Under the pieces are notes generated by a model. The model did no database searches. It was not told the origin of the DNA and saw nothing but the letters and a program-made list of their open reading frames with translations. The translations under genes and the position numbers were made by a program. Below, piece by piece: positions 19,284 through 28,228 of a DNA stretch of 64,000 nt; position 1 is the stretch's first letter; each line of letters starts with the position of its first letter. The stretch comes from Methanococcus maripaludis (GTDB taxonomy: Archaea; AGJL01; Methanococci; Methanococcales; Methanococcaceae): NCBI RefSeq assembly GCF_013760955.1, contig NZ_JACDUL010000003.1, forward strand, positions 316,872-380,871, in the 5' to 3' direction.

Positions 19284-19601
19284 ATGTATAAACTTCAAAA
19301 AATTGGAGACGTTGACCAGTCGCTGATTGATGGCAAAATCGCACTTATCGGGACCGTTATTGGAATGGAAAATGAAGATAATTACGATAAATTAGAAATT
19401 GAAGATGCTTCTGGAAAAATTCTTGTGTCTAAGGATAAATCTATTGAAATAATTCCTAGTTCACGTGTTTTGGTTTTTGGAACTGTAAAAATAACTCCAA
19501 AAGGGCTTATTATATTTTCAGAAGCTGTAGTGGATGTTAGCGAGTCGTCTCCAAAATTACTTGGGAAATTTATGGAAAAAATAGAAAATTACGATATTTA
19601 A
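19284..19601 (+). CDS. Small OB-fold protein, 105 residues
   Basis: The sequence IGTVIGMENEDNYDKLEIEDASGKILV...SSRVLVFGTVKIT is a compact single OB fold of the tRNA-anticodon/RPA type: a strand pattern of GTVIG, EIEDASG and VLVFGTV. It starts three bases after the preceding OB-fold gene, with GGGATAAATC before the ATG, so translation is probably coupled. No catalytic motif. Probably a partner of the genes on either side; no specific family member is recognised. Confidence 0.6.
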   Translation: MYKLQKIGDVDQSLIDGKIALIGTVIGMENEDNYDKLEIEDASGKILVSKDKSIEIIPSSRVLVFGTVKITPKGLIIFSEAVVDVSESSPKLLGKFMEKIENYDI

Positions 19602-19613
19602 CGGTGTATTATC

Positions 19614-20000
19614 ATGAGGATACCTGTAAAAAAAATACCGATAAAAGAAATAACTTCTGGAAAATTTGTTGAAACCGAAGGCCAGTGGGAATCAAATTAC
19701 ATTGTAACCGAAAACTCGGAAAAGGTCTCAAGGGTTGCACTATATGGTGTGATAGTTTCAAAATACTCAAATATTGCAAAGGAATTCTGTTCTGTTACTG
19801 TCGAAGATCTAACTGATGATATTCGAGTTTCAGGTTTTAAAGGAATGGCCAAAAAACTTGAAAATTTCAATAAAGGAGACGTTGTACTCGTTGTTGGAAG
19901 GCTTAGAAAAGATTTAAAAGAAAATACATACGTATTTCCTGAAATCGTTAGAAAAGTTGAAGCTGACGAATTTTTCTTAAATGTCTTTGAAAATTACTAG
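19614..20000 (+). CDS. Third OB-fold protein, 128 residues
   Basis: Contains one OB fold: RVALYGVIVSKYSN...VTVEDLTDDIRVSGF...FNKGDVVLVVGRLRKD. This strand order and the D/GD turn before VVLVVGRL match RPA32/RPA14-like small subunits. ATG follows GGTGTATTATC, 12 bases after the previous gene. The end of the gene overlaps an in-frame upstream extension of birA. A single-strand DNA binding role within a three-part complex is an inference from order and fold. Confidence 0.6.
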   Translation: MRIPVKKIPIKEITSGKFVETEGQWESNYIVTENSEKVSRVALYGVIVSKYSNIAKEFCSVTVEDLTDDIRVSGFKGMAKKLENFNKGDVVLVVGRLRKDLKENTYVFPEIVRKVEADEFFLNVFENY

Positions 20001-20010
20001 TGTGGTTAGA

Positions 20011-20706
20011 GTGGATTTTGAAATAATATCCTACAAAACGATAAATTCCACAAATCTTTACGCTTACGATTTGGGAAAATTGGGTAAACGAAATAAAATC
20101 GTAGTTTCAGAAATTCAAACTCACGGGAAAGGCCGGTTGGACAGATCGTGGTTTTCTAACAAAGGTGGACTTTATTTCTCGGTTTTAATGGATATTAAAG
20201 ACGTTGGAAAACTTGAAAAAATAAATTTCCTTGGATCTCTTTCGGTTGTAGAAACTTTAAAAGAATTTTCGGATAAAAAATTTGAGATAAAATGGCCTAA
20301 TGATGTTTTATTTGAAAATAAAAAAATATGCGGAATATTAACTGAATTAAACGTGAGTAGTGGTTATTTGGTACTTGGAATTGGACTAAATATAAACAAT
20401 ACAATTGATTCTGAAATTAAAGAGATCGGAACTTCGTTAAAAGAAATAGAAAATCTAGAATTTAACGTTGATTTAATTTTAAATAAATTTATTGAAATAT
20501 TTACTAAAAATTTAAAAATTGACGATGAATTACTTCTTGAACGTTACAAAAAATACTCAAAAACCATGTTTAAAAATGTGAATTTGATAATCCTCGAAAA
20601 AACAGTAACTGGAAAGGTTGTTGATATCTCATACAACGGAATTCATATCAACACCGGAAATTACGTTGAAGTATTTAACGCTGGAGATTGCATCCATTTA
20701 AGATAA
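20011..20706 (+). CDS. birA: Biotin-[acetyl-CoA carboxylase/pyruvate carboxylase] ligase
   Basis: Attaches biotin to the carrier protein, in methanococci probably the pyruvate carboxylase B subunit. The protein begins at the catalytic domain: TINSTNLYA, the biotinyl-AMP loop THGKGRLDRSW, GGLYFSVLM, KWPNDVLFENKKICGIL and GIGLNINN. There is no N-terminal helix-turn-helix, so it is a ligase without repressor function. I favour GTG 20011 (231 residues); the in-frame ATG at 19981 lies inside the previous gene and has no binding site. A C-terminal small domain (TGKVVDISYNGIHI) is present. Confidence 0.9.
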   Translation: MDFEIISYKTINSTNLYAYDLGKLGKRNKIVVSEIQTHGKGRLDRSWFSNKGGLYFSVLMDIKDVGKLEKINFLGSLSVVETLKEFSDKKFEIKWPNDVLFENKKICGILTELNVSSGYLVLGIGLNINNTIDSEIKEIGTSLKEIENLEFNVDLILNKFIEIFTKNLKIDDELLLERYKKYSKTMFKNVNLIILEKTVTGKVVDISYNGIHINTGNYVEVFNAGDCIHLR

Positions 20707-20718
20707 AAAGGTGATAAT

Positions 20719-21336
20719 TTGATCTACAAATTGAATGGAAGAGGTTATGACTCAAATTCGTACCTGATAGTGGATAAAAAGGTCATTTTAATAGATCCTG
20801 GAACTCCAGGAACCTTTGAACTTTTAAAAAAGGATGTTTTAAAGTATACTGACAAAATAGATTATATTATAAACACCCACTGCCATTTTGACCATGCTGG
20901 AAGCGATTATCTGTTTCAGGAAGAATTCAATGCTCCTGTTTTAATACATGAATCCGAATTACAACACCTTGCAACAGATACTGAAGTAACAGTTAGCAGG
21001 CTTTTTGGTGTTAATTTAACGCCCCCAAAAGATATTTTTACAATTGGGGAAGTTGAATCCGAATTAAACGAAATTGGAATTGAAATAATACATACTCCAG
21101 GACATACTGCTGGAGGAATAAGCATTTTGTATAAAGATTCGCTAATTACTGGAGATACGCTATTTGCGTACGGCGTTGGACGTAGTGATCTTCCAACAGG
21201 AAATCTTATAAGTTTGCGAGAATCCATAAACTTGCTCGAAAAAATAGCCTATAAAAACGGAGTTTTAAAAATATACCCTGGCCACGGAGAAGCTGGCGAT
21301 TTGAGCGCATTTTCAAATGCAATGTTATTTATATAA
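20719..21336 (+). CDS. Metallo-beta-lactamase-fold hydrolase (glyoxalase II-like)
   Basis: The 205-residue protein carries the full di-metal motif set: NTHCHFDHAGSD, HTPGHTAGG, SLITGDTLF and the final YPGHGEAGD. Such proteins hydrolyse thioesters or serve as flavodiiron-like or nuclease relatives; size and motifs fit the hydroxyacylglutathione hydrolase-like group, but methanogens lack glutathione, so the substrate is open. Start is TTG 20719 with GGTGATAAT directly upstream. It follows birA by 12 bases. Confidence 0.82.
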   Translation: MIYKLNGRGYDSNSYLIVDKKVILIDPGTPGTFELLKKDVLKYTDKIDYIINTHCHFDHAGSDYLFQEEFNAPVLIHESELQHLATDTEVTVSRLFGVNLTPPKDIFTIGEVESELNEIGIEIIHTPGHTAGGISILYKDSLITGDTLFAYGVGRSDLPTGNLISLRESINLLEKIAYKNGVLKIYPGHGEAGDLSAFSNAMLFI

Positions 21337-21379
21337 ATTAAACCCCCAAACTAATCATCGTTTTAAAATGTTGTGGTAA

Positions 21380-22051
<672 letters not shown>

Positions 22052-22072
22052 AAATATATTTTTAAAAATAAG

Positions 22073-23104
22073 TTAGGGTCTCATGCCCCCAACACTTAAA
22101 CCCATTTTTTCGTCGAATCCCATTATAATGTTCATATTTTGAATTGCCTGACCACTTGCTCCTTTTACAAGATTGTCTATTGCTGAAACTACGACAATTC
22201 TTCCGTGCTGGTCGATTTCAAATCCTCCGATGTCACAGAAGTTAGTTCCACGAACTCCAGTTAATGAAACCATCCCTTCTTCAAAAATTCTTACGAAAAA
22301 TTCGCCGTCGTAGAATTCTTCATAAATTTCAATTACATCCGCCCTGCTTACGTCTTCTTTTAAATACGAATGTGCAGTGGTTAAAATTCCCCTTGTAACT
22401 GGAAGTAAATGGGGAGTAAATGAGACTTTTAATTTTTTATTTCCAAGATATTCGAGTTCTTTTCCAATTTCAGGGCTGTGTCTGTGTTTCGTTATTTTGT
22501 ATGCCCCAAGATTTTCATTTACGTTTGGAAAATGCGTGGTCTGACTTGCTTCAACCCCTGCACCACTTACTCCAGATTTTGAATCAAAAATTATCCTTTC
22601 ATCAACTAGATCATTTGCAACCAATGGTGCCATTGAAAGAATTGCTCCTGTTGGGTAGCATCCAGGATTTGCAATTGTTTTTGACTTTTTTATTTTTTCC
22701 CGGTGAAGTTCTGGAAGGCCGTAAACCGCAGATTCTATTTTTCCAGTGTGTTTCAAACCATACCATGATTCGTACATTTCAATGTCTTCAAACCTGTAAT
22801 CTCCACTCAAATCGATTATATTGATTCCTTTTTCATGTAGTATCGGAACTATTGCCATTGATGCCCCGTGAGGCGTTGCACAAAACACAATATCTGTATC
22901 GATATCTTCTGGAGCAATATTTTGGAATTCTAAATCATTATAGTTTCTTAAATTTCTTACCTGCGGGTGAAAATCGGTTAACTTTTTTCCAGCCTCTTTT
23001 CGTGACGTCACATTCAAAACTTCGACTTTCTCGTGAGTTGAAAGGAGTCTTAAAAGTTCTGAACCTGTATAACCCGTTCCGCCTATTATCGAAACCGTTT
23101 TCAT
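22073..23104 (-). CDS. argC: N-acetyl-gamma-glutamyl-phosphate reductase
   Basis: NADPH-dependent reductase of arginine synthesis. The 343-residue protein starts with the Rossmann motif [17 protein letters not shown], has the catalytic cysteine in [11 protein letters not shown], and [11 protein letters not shown] and [11 protein letters not shown], typical of the type 1 enzyme. I use ATG 23104, preceded by GGTGGTTTTA; the frame's upstream GTG overlaps that site. It is convergent with cofC. Another gene of the pathway, argG, lies near 63 kb. Confidence 0.96.
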   Translation of the reverse strand: MKTVSIIGGTGYTGSELLRLLSTHEKVEVLNVTSRKEAGKKLTDFHPQVRNLRNYNDLEFQNIAPEDIDTDIVFCATPHGASMAIVPILHEKGINIIDLSGDYRFEDIEMYESWYGLKHTGKIESAVYGLPELHREKIKKSKTIANPGCYPTGAILSMAPLVANDLVDERIIFDSKSGVSGAGVEASQTTHFPNVNENLGAYKITKHRHSPEIGKELEYLGNKKLKVSFTPHLLPVTRGILTTAHSYLKEDVSRADVIEIYEEFYDGEFFVRIFEEGMVSLTGVRGTNFCDIGGFEIDQHGRIVVVSAIDNLVKGASGQAIQNMNIIMGFDEKMGLSVGGMRP

Positions 23105-23226
23105 TAAAACCACCTTTTAAAATAATACGAATATTTTTGCTGTATAAAATAAACCTTGATAAAATAAAAAAGTAATGATTCTTCCACATTAGAAATCATT
23201 TTGCATATTTCAAAAATTAAAAATAA

Positions 23227-23748
23227 TTAAAAGTATCCTATCTGCCATTTTTCGTAGTGTACTCGTTCTTTATCGAATTTTTCCACAGGAACTGGCTTTT
23301 CTGCAGGATGTCCTAACGCCACAACTGAAAATGGAATCACATTTTCCGGTGCATGCAAAACTTTTCTCATTTTTTCGACTCTTTCTTCTACGGGGTAAAA
23401 TCCAAGCCAAACCCCGCCGATTCCCCGATCCTGGGCTTCGATTAATATATTTTCAGTTGCTGCGGCACAATCTTGAGCCCAGAACTGTTTACATGACCCA
23501 TTTACCCTACCCATATTTCCGCAAACTACTATTGAAACCGGTGCTTCATTTAACATTTCTGCTTGCCTGCTTATTTTAGAAATTCCTGAAAGCATATCTT
23601 TATCCCGAACAACTACAAAATCCCAAGGTCGTTGATCACAGGCACTCGGTGCAGACATTGCTGCTTTGAGCAGATCGTCGACAATTTCTTCTGAAACGTC
23701 TTCAGAAGTGTAGTGTCGGATACTTCTTCTTTCAAACACTGCATTCAT
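23227..23748 (-). CDS. Nitroreductase-family flavoprotein
   Basis: The 173-residue protein has FERRSIRHYTSEDVSEE for FMN binding, MSAPSACDQRPWDFVVV, and GIGGVWLGFYPVEERVEKM. This is the small nitroreductase fold that binds FMN as a dimer and reduces quinones, flavins or nitro compounds; the natural substrate in methanogens is unknown. The C-terminal YEKWQIGYF is common to archaeal members. It lies 122 bases upstream of argC on the same strand and is divergent from the next gene. Moderately weak binding site (GGGGTTAAAAT). Confidence 0.85.
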   Translation of the reverse strand: MNAVFERRSIRHYTSEDVSEEIVDDLLKAAMSAPSACDQRPWDFVVVRDKDMLSGISKISRQAEMLNEAPVSIVVCGNMGRVNGSCKQFWAQDCAAATENILIEAQDRGIGGVWLGFYPVEERVEKMRKVLHAPENVIPFSVVALGHPAEKPVPVEKFDKERVHYEKWQIGYF

Positions 23749-23917
23749 ATTTTAACCCCTCTTTTTCGTTTAAATGTATTTTAACCCCTAAATTTGGTTT
23801 CCACATATAAAATATCAATCCTTCAAAGACATATATTTTACCACTGAGTGCTAATTATTAGATAACCTAATGACAATTTTATATATCTTGATTGCTATAG
23901 TGACTATCGGTGCTCAT

Positions 23918-24574
23918 ATGATAGGAACGTGCATGCGATTTTCAAAACCTGAAAAAGGAGTAGATTTTACAGATTGGGGCCTTCATTTTTGCCCAAATAT
24001 TGATGAACACTTCAAAAATAAACTTAATGGGTTTCATGCGCCTATCGTAGATATAGGAACCCCGAATAAAACAGAAGGACTTGAAAAATTAAAAAATATA
24101 ATTGATAATATCCATGGAGCAGATTATTTAACAATACACCTCCACAATGGAAAAGAGCCTGAATACTATACTCTTTTAGATAATGTTTCAAAATTGAACG
24201 AATATTCAAAAAAAAGAAACATTGAACTTTGTATCGAAAATTTAAGAAAGGGATTTTCCTCAAAACCTGAAAATATAATGAATGTTGCAGAGGAAACCGG
24301 ATGCAGAATAACTTTTGATATCGGACATGTTGCCTATGAAAACAGAATGCACTGTATCGACCTTTTTTCAGATAAAATTTACAACGTACACACTTACGAA
24401 AAAGAATACGACAAAATAGGGCATGTTGCTCCAAAAGATTTAACAAATTTAAAACCTGTTTTAGATGGCCTTTTAGATGTTGGCTGTGATTTCTGGCTTA
24501 TAGAATTGATGAATGTCGAAGAAATAAAAAATACGAAAAACATGTTAAATAAATACCTTGAATACCATAAATAA
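23918..24574 (+). CDS. Xylose isomerase-like TIM-barrel protein
   Basis: About 218 residues with the pattern of sugar phosphate isomerase/epimerase or endonuclease IV-like barrels: LGTHLHNG-type strand (YLTIHLHNG), ELCIENLRKGFSSKPENI, TFDIGHVAYEN and VHTYEKEYDKIGH, each ending in a likely metal ligand (His, Glu, Asp, His). The start is ATG 23918 after CGGTGCTCAT. The frame is open 16 codons further upstream, but that part covers a TATA box (TTTTATATATC, about 23877-23887). It heads a run of four genes on this strand. Substrate unknown. Confidence 0.7.
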   Translation: MIGTCMRFSKPEKGVDFTDWGLHFCPNIDEHFKNKLNGFHAPIVDIGTPNKTEGLEKLKNIIDNIHGADYLTIHLHNGKEPEYYTLLDNVSKLNEYSKKRNIELCIENLRKGFSSKPENIMNVAEETGCRITFDIGHVAYENRMHCIDLFSDKIYNVHTYEKEYDKIGHVAPKDLTNLKPVLDGLLDVGCDFWLIELMNVEEIKNTKNMLNKYLEYHK

Positions 24575-24606
24575 ATTAAGTATTTCTAATTAATTTGGGT
24601 GTTATT

Positions 24607-25416
24607 TTGGATATCGAGTTTAAAAAATCGTTTAAAGAGTTAACTTTATCTAAAGATTGCTTAAAAATTATAGGGGAAAATAAAATTGATTTAAAAAAAA
24701 TTGCAATTGGAGAATTTTCTGGAAGGGATAGTGCGGCTGCAATTATAAAAGCTTTTGAAAATCCAGAAATTGATGCAGTTTTACCCATTTTAGCATTTAC
24801 TGGTACAGATTACGGTGAAAAGGAAATTTTTTATCGAAACTGGAATGTAATAAATAAAAAAATTAAAGAAACTTACGAAAATAAAATATTACTGCCCCTT
24901 CACTTTATTTTTGAACCGAAACTCTGGAATGCGCTTAACGGAAGATTTGTTGCATATACTGTTCAAAAATACGGTTATTACACGCCGTGTATCGGGTGTC
25001 ATGCTTATTTAAGAATGTTAAGAGTTCCTCTTGCAAAACATCTTGGAAAAAAAATTATTAGTGGGGAGAGGATACTCCACGATAATGACTTTAAAATAGA
25101 CCAGTTCAAAGAAACTCTCGAAACTTACTACAAAATATGCGAAGAATTCGATGTAGAACTTATTTTTCCAGTAAAAGACATTAAAGATGGGTCCAAAATA
25201 AAAGAAATTATTGGGGATAATTGGGAACAGGGTCAAAACCAGTATTCTTGCATGTTTAGTGGAAATTACCGAGATCTGGACGGCAAAGTAATATTTGAAA
25301 AGGAAAAAATTGTAAAAATATTAAACGAATTCATATACCCTGCATCCATTGAAATATTGAAAAAAGGATACCAAAACAATTTTAACTATCTCGAAACAGT
25401 GAAAAAGTTTCTTTAA
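24607..25416 (+). CDS. PP-loop-like ATPase of unknown function
   Basis: About 269 residues. The N-terminal GEFSGRDSAAAIIKAF resembles the PP-loop SGGxDS of ATP pyrophosphatases, with Arg replacing Gly. This is followed by a strand VLPILAFTGTDYG and, mid-protein, YTPCIGCHAYLRMLRVPLA with two cysteines and KIISGERILHD. These traits suggest adenylation of a substrate, as in tRNA thiolation or QueC-like enzymes, but I do not recognise a named family. Start at TTG 24607 with GGTGTTATT directly before it. It is 32 bases after the barrel gene and 10 before the mutase-like gene. Confidence 0.6.
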   Translation: MDIEFKKSFKELTLSKDCLKIIGENKIDLKKIAIGEFSGRDSAAAIIKAFENPEIDAVLPILAFTGTDYGEKEIFYRNWNVINKKIKETYENKILLPLHFIFEPKLWNALNGRFVAYTVQKYGYYTPCIGCHAYLRMLRVPLAKHLGKKIISGERILHDNDFKIDQFKETLETYYKICEEFDVELIFPVKDIKDGSKIKEIIGDNWEQGQNQYSCMFSGNYRDLDGKVIFEKEKIVKILNEFIYPASIEILKKGYQNNFNYLETVKKFL

Positions 25417-25426
25417 TGGATGTAAC

Positions 25427-26707
25427 ATGAGAACTTTGCTTGTATTATTAGATGGGCTTGGAGATAGGCCTTCTTGTATTTTAAACGATAAAACTCCACT
25501 CGAATATGCAAAAACTCCAAACTTAGATGCTTTTGCGAAAAAAAGCATAACTGGGTTGATGACACCATATAAAAGGGGCGTACCGCTTGGAACGGAAGTT
25601 GCCCATTTTTTACTATGGGGATACAGTTTATCAGAATTTCCTGGAAGGGGCGTTATTGAAGCTTTAGGCGAAGATATTGAACCTAAAGATAATGCCATTT
25701 ATCTAAGGGCTACTTTTGGGTACGTGGAAAGAAAAAATGGATTTTTTGTAAAAGACAGGCGCACTAAAAATGTTTCAACCAAAGAAATAAAACGCCTTAT
25801 AGAGTCCCTTCCAAAAAAAATTGAAAATTATGAATTTAAATTACATTATTCATTTGATACACACTGTATTTTAGAAATAACTTCTCCAAATTATGAAATA
25901 TCTGATAAAATATCCGATAGCGATCCATTTTATCGAGAAAGGCATGTTTTGAAAATAAAACCACTTAATAATCTACTAAAATCGTTAGAATTTGAAAATG
26001 CAAAAAAAACTGCCAACATATTGAACGAATATCTTTTAAAATGTAACGAAATTTTGGAAAACCACCCCCTAAATATTGAACGAGAAGAAAATGGACTTCA
26101 ACTTGCAAATTTCTTACTTACAAAGTGGGCAGGTCAAAAAACTGAAATTGACTCATTTAAAGATAGGTGGGGTATGAATGCTGCCATAATTGCAAAAAGT
26201 AGCGTTTTTAAGGGCCTGTCAAAATTGCTGAAAATGGATTACTATCCTGAAGGAGATTTTCAAAAAGCATTTTTAAAAGGAATTGAATTAAAAAATTACG
26301 ATTTTGTACACATCCATACCAAAGAACCCGATGAAGCAGCACATACTAAAAATCCAGCTAATAAAGTTGAAGTTATTGAAAAAATAGATAAATGTCTTGA
26401 AAAGATAAATAAATTAAACGAAGAGTTAATAATTGTTACGTCTGACCATTCTACGCCCTCTGTTGGAACATTAATCCATTCTGGAGAAGAAGTTCCGATT
26501 GCAGTATTTAAAAATGGAATTATAACTGATTCAAATAAATATTTTAACGAAAAAGAATGCTCAAAAGGATATATAAAGATCGAATCAAAAGATTTGATGA
26601 ATTTAATACTGCTTTACACAAACAAAGCGGCATTATATGATACAAGAATTGGAAATAAATTTTTAAGATATATTCCAGACGATGATTCGATTGAACATTT
26701 GAGATAG
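25427..26707 (+). CDS. Archaeal-type 2,3-bisphosphoglycerate-independent phosphoglycerate mutase-like protein
   Basis: The 426-residue protein belongs to the alkaline phosphatase superfamily, aPGAM/ApgM branch. It has LVLLDGLGDRPS with the metal aspartate, TPNLDAFAKKSITGLM, GTEVAHFLLWGY with the catalytic position, and the C-terminal metal sites HIHTKEPDEAAH and IVTSDHSTPSVG. Methanococci have more than one such gene, so the glycolytic enzyme may be elsewhere. The middle insert (DRRTKNVSTKEIKR) is typical of the archaeal branch. It sits in a four-gene operon of unknown role, so its substrate may differ from phosphoglycerate. Confidence 0.82.
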   Translation: MRTLLVLLDGLGDRPSCILNDKTPLEYAKTPNLDAFAKKSITGLMTPYKRGVPLGTEVAHFLLWGYSLSEFPGRGVIEALGEDIEPKDNAIYLRATFGYVERKNGFFVKDRRTKNVSTKEIKRLIESLPKKIENYEFKLHYSFDTHCILEITSPNYEISDKISDSDPFYRERHVLKIKPLNNLLKSLEFENAKKTANILNEYLLKCNEILENHPLNIEREENGLQLANFLLTKWAGQKTEIDSFKDRWGMNAAIIAKSSVFKGLSKLLKMDYYPEGDFQKAFLKGIELKNYDFVHIHTKEPDEAAHTKNPANKVEVIEKIDKCLEKINKLNEELIIVTSDHSTPSVGTLIHSGEEVPIAVFKNGIITDSNKYFNEKECSKGYIKIESKDLMNLILLYTNKAALYDTRIGNKFLRYIPDDDSIEHLR

Positions 26708-26716
26708 GTAATAATT

Positions 26717-27250
26717 ATGCCAAATTTATACTCCCATCTTGTTTTATCAAAAATATTTCTTGAGAAGGAATTTGCTGAAAATAGTTTTGATTTAAATAAT
26801 TTCTACTTGGGGGCCTGTGTACCCGATATTGGGTATTTTTCAGATGTTGAACGAAAAATTACCCATTTTTACGATTCTGCTCCGGAAAAATTTTTTGAAA
26901 ATAATACGGGTTCTGAAAAATCGTTTTTAAAAGGGTATAAACTTCATTTGTATTTAGATAATATCTGGAAATATGAAATAAGGCTTAAAAATAATATTTC
27001 GATTGAAGAAAATGCCTTAATCTACAATTATTTTGATGCGTTTTTGAAAAATAAGTTCAACATTGAATTAGAATCTTTTAAAAACTTTGTTTTAAACGGA
27101 AACTGCGATTTTCTAAAAAAATTAAATATTGATAGGAGTACGTGTAAAAACTGGAAAAAAAATTCATTTTATAATATTTCTGAGTTTGAATTTAATGGAA
27201 AATATCAAAAAATAGTTGATGAATACTTAAAAATTTTAAAAATTTGTTAA
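26717..27250 (+). CDS. Uncharacterised protein, possibly zinc-dependent phospholipase C-like
   Basis: The 177-residue protein starts MPNLYSHLVLSKIFL and contains LGACVPDIGYFSD, ITHFYDSAP and FLKGYKLHLYLDNIW. The spacing of His and Asp residues recalls the Zn-dependent phospholipase C / S1-P1 nuclease-like group, but the match is weak and by eye. Last gene of the run beginning at 23918 and only 9 bases after the mutase-like gene; ATG follows AGGTAATAATT. It is convergent with the ABC transporter. Confidence 0.5.
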   Translation: MPNLYSHLVLSKIFLEKEFAENSFDLNNFYLGACVPDIGYFSDVERKITHFYDSAPEKFFENNTGSEKSFLKGYKLHLYLDNIWKYEIRLKNNISIEENALIYNYFDAFLKNKFNIELESFKNFVLNGNCDFLKKLNIDRSTCKNWKKNSFYNISEFEFNGKYQKIVDEYLKILKIC

Positions 27251-27256
27251 AAATAA

Positions 27257-28228
27257 TTAAATTAAAATTATGCTGTTTTTATCAATATCAAACGAAATTT
27301 CGTCCCCTATTTTAAAATCTGTTGGAGTATTAGTTTGAACCGTGAATAAAAAATCACTGTGTTTTATAACATATCGTGTAATACTGCCTAAGAATTCACG
27401 ATCTAAAATTTTTCCCTGAAATTTTCCATTACCAAGATCCAGTGATTCTGGCCTCACAAAATACTTTTTATCAGCGTGATTTTCAATATTTAATTCCTCG
27501 ATAACTGAAAGAGGGAGTTCATTGACGACCCCAATAAATTTAGCGACAAATTCTGTTTTAGGGCTTGAATAAACCGAATAAGGTTCTCCAAACTGTTCGA
27601 TTTCCCCTTTATTCATTACTGCGACTTTATCCGATAATGCAAGTGCTTCTTCTTGGTCATGTGTCACATAAATCGTTGGAATTCCCAAATTCCTTTGTAA
27701 TTCTTTAAGCTCTTTTCTCATTTTTATCCTAAGTTTTGCATCTAAATTGCTTAAGGGTTCGTCTAAAAGCATTGCTTTTGGTTCAATTACCATTGCTCTT
27801 GCAATCGCAACTCGTTGCTGCATTCCCCCACTCAATTCTTCAATGGAATATTTTTCATACCCGCCTAAATTTATGATATCTATTGAATTTTTCACTTTTT
27901 CAGAAATTTCACATTTACCAAGATTTTTTAGCTTTAAACCATATGCGATATTTTCAAAAACAGTTAAATGGGGAAACAATGCATAGTTTTGAAATACCAT
28001 GCCAATATTCCGTTTATTTGGTGGAATATTTGTTATATCCTCGCCATTCAAAAAAAGCCTGCCTTGATCAGGTTTTTCGAACCCCGCTATAACCCTTAAA
28101 CACGTCGTTTTTCCGCACCCGCTGGAACCAACAAGAGAAACCAGTTCTTCAGCGCACTCAAAATTAATATCTTTTAAAACTGTGTTTTTTTCGAAGTTTT
28201 TTGAAACATTTTCAAGTTTTAAAACCAT
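27257..28228 (-). CDS. ABC transporter ATP-binding protein, Fbp/Pot type
   Basis: The 323-residue ATPase has Walker A GSSGCGKTT, the Q-loop NIGMVFQNYALFPHL, signature ELSGGMQQRVAIARAM, Walker B AMLLDEPLSNLDAKLR and the H-loop VTHDQEEALALSD. A C-terminal regulatory TOBE-like domain (about residues 240-323, with YFVRPES) follows, as in Fbp (iron), Pot (polyamine) and Thi (thiamine) importers. It overlaps the end of the permease gene by 10 bases, so the two are translationally coupled. Substrate not predictable from this subunit. Confidence 0.9.
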   Translation of the reverse strand: MVLKLENVSKNFEKNTVLKDINFECAEELVSLVGSSGCGKTTCLRVIAGFEKPDQGRLFLNGEDITNIPPNKRNIGMVFQNYALFPHLTVFENIAYGLKLKNLGKCEISEKVKNSIDIINLGGYEKYSIEELSGGMQQRVAIARAMVIEPKAMLLDEPLSNLDAKLRIKMRKELKELQRNLGIPTIYVTHDQEEALALSDKVAVMNKGEIEQFGEPYSVYSSPKTEFVAKFIGVVNELPLSVIEELNIENHADKKYFVRPESLDLGNGKFQGKILDREFLGSITRYVIKHSDFLFTVQTNTPTDFKIGDEISFDIDKNSIILI

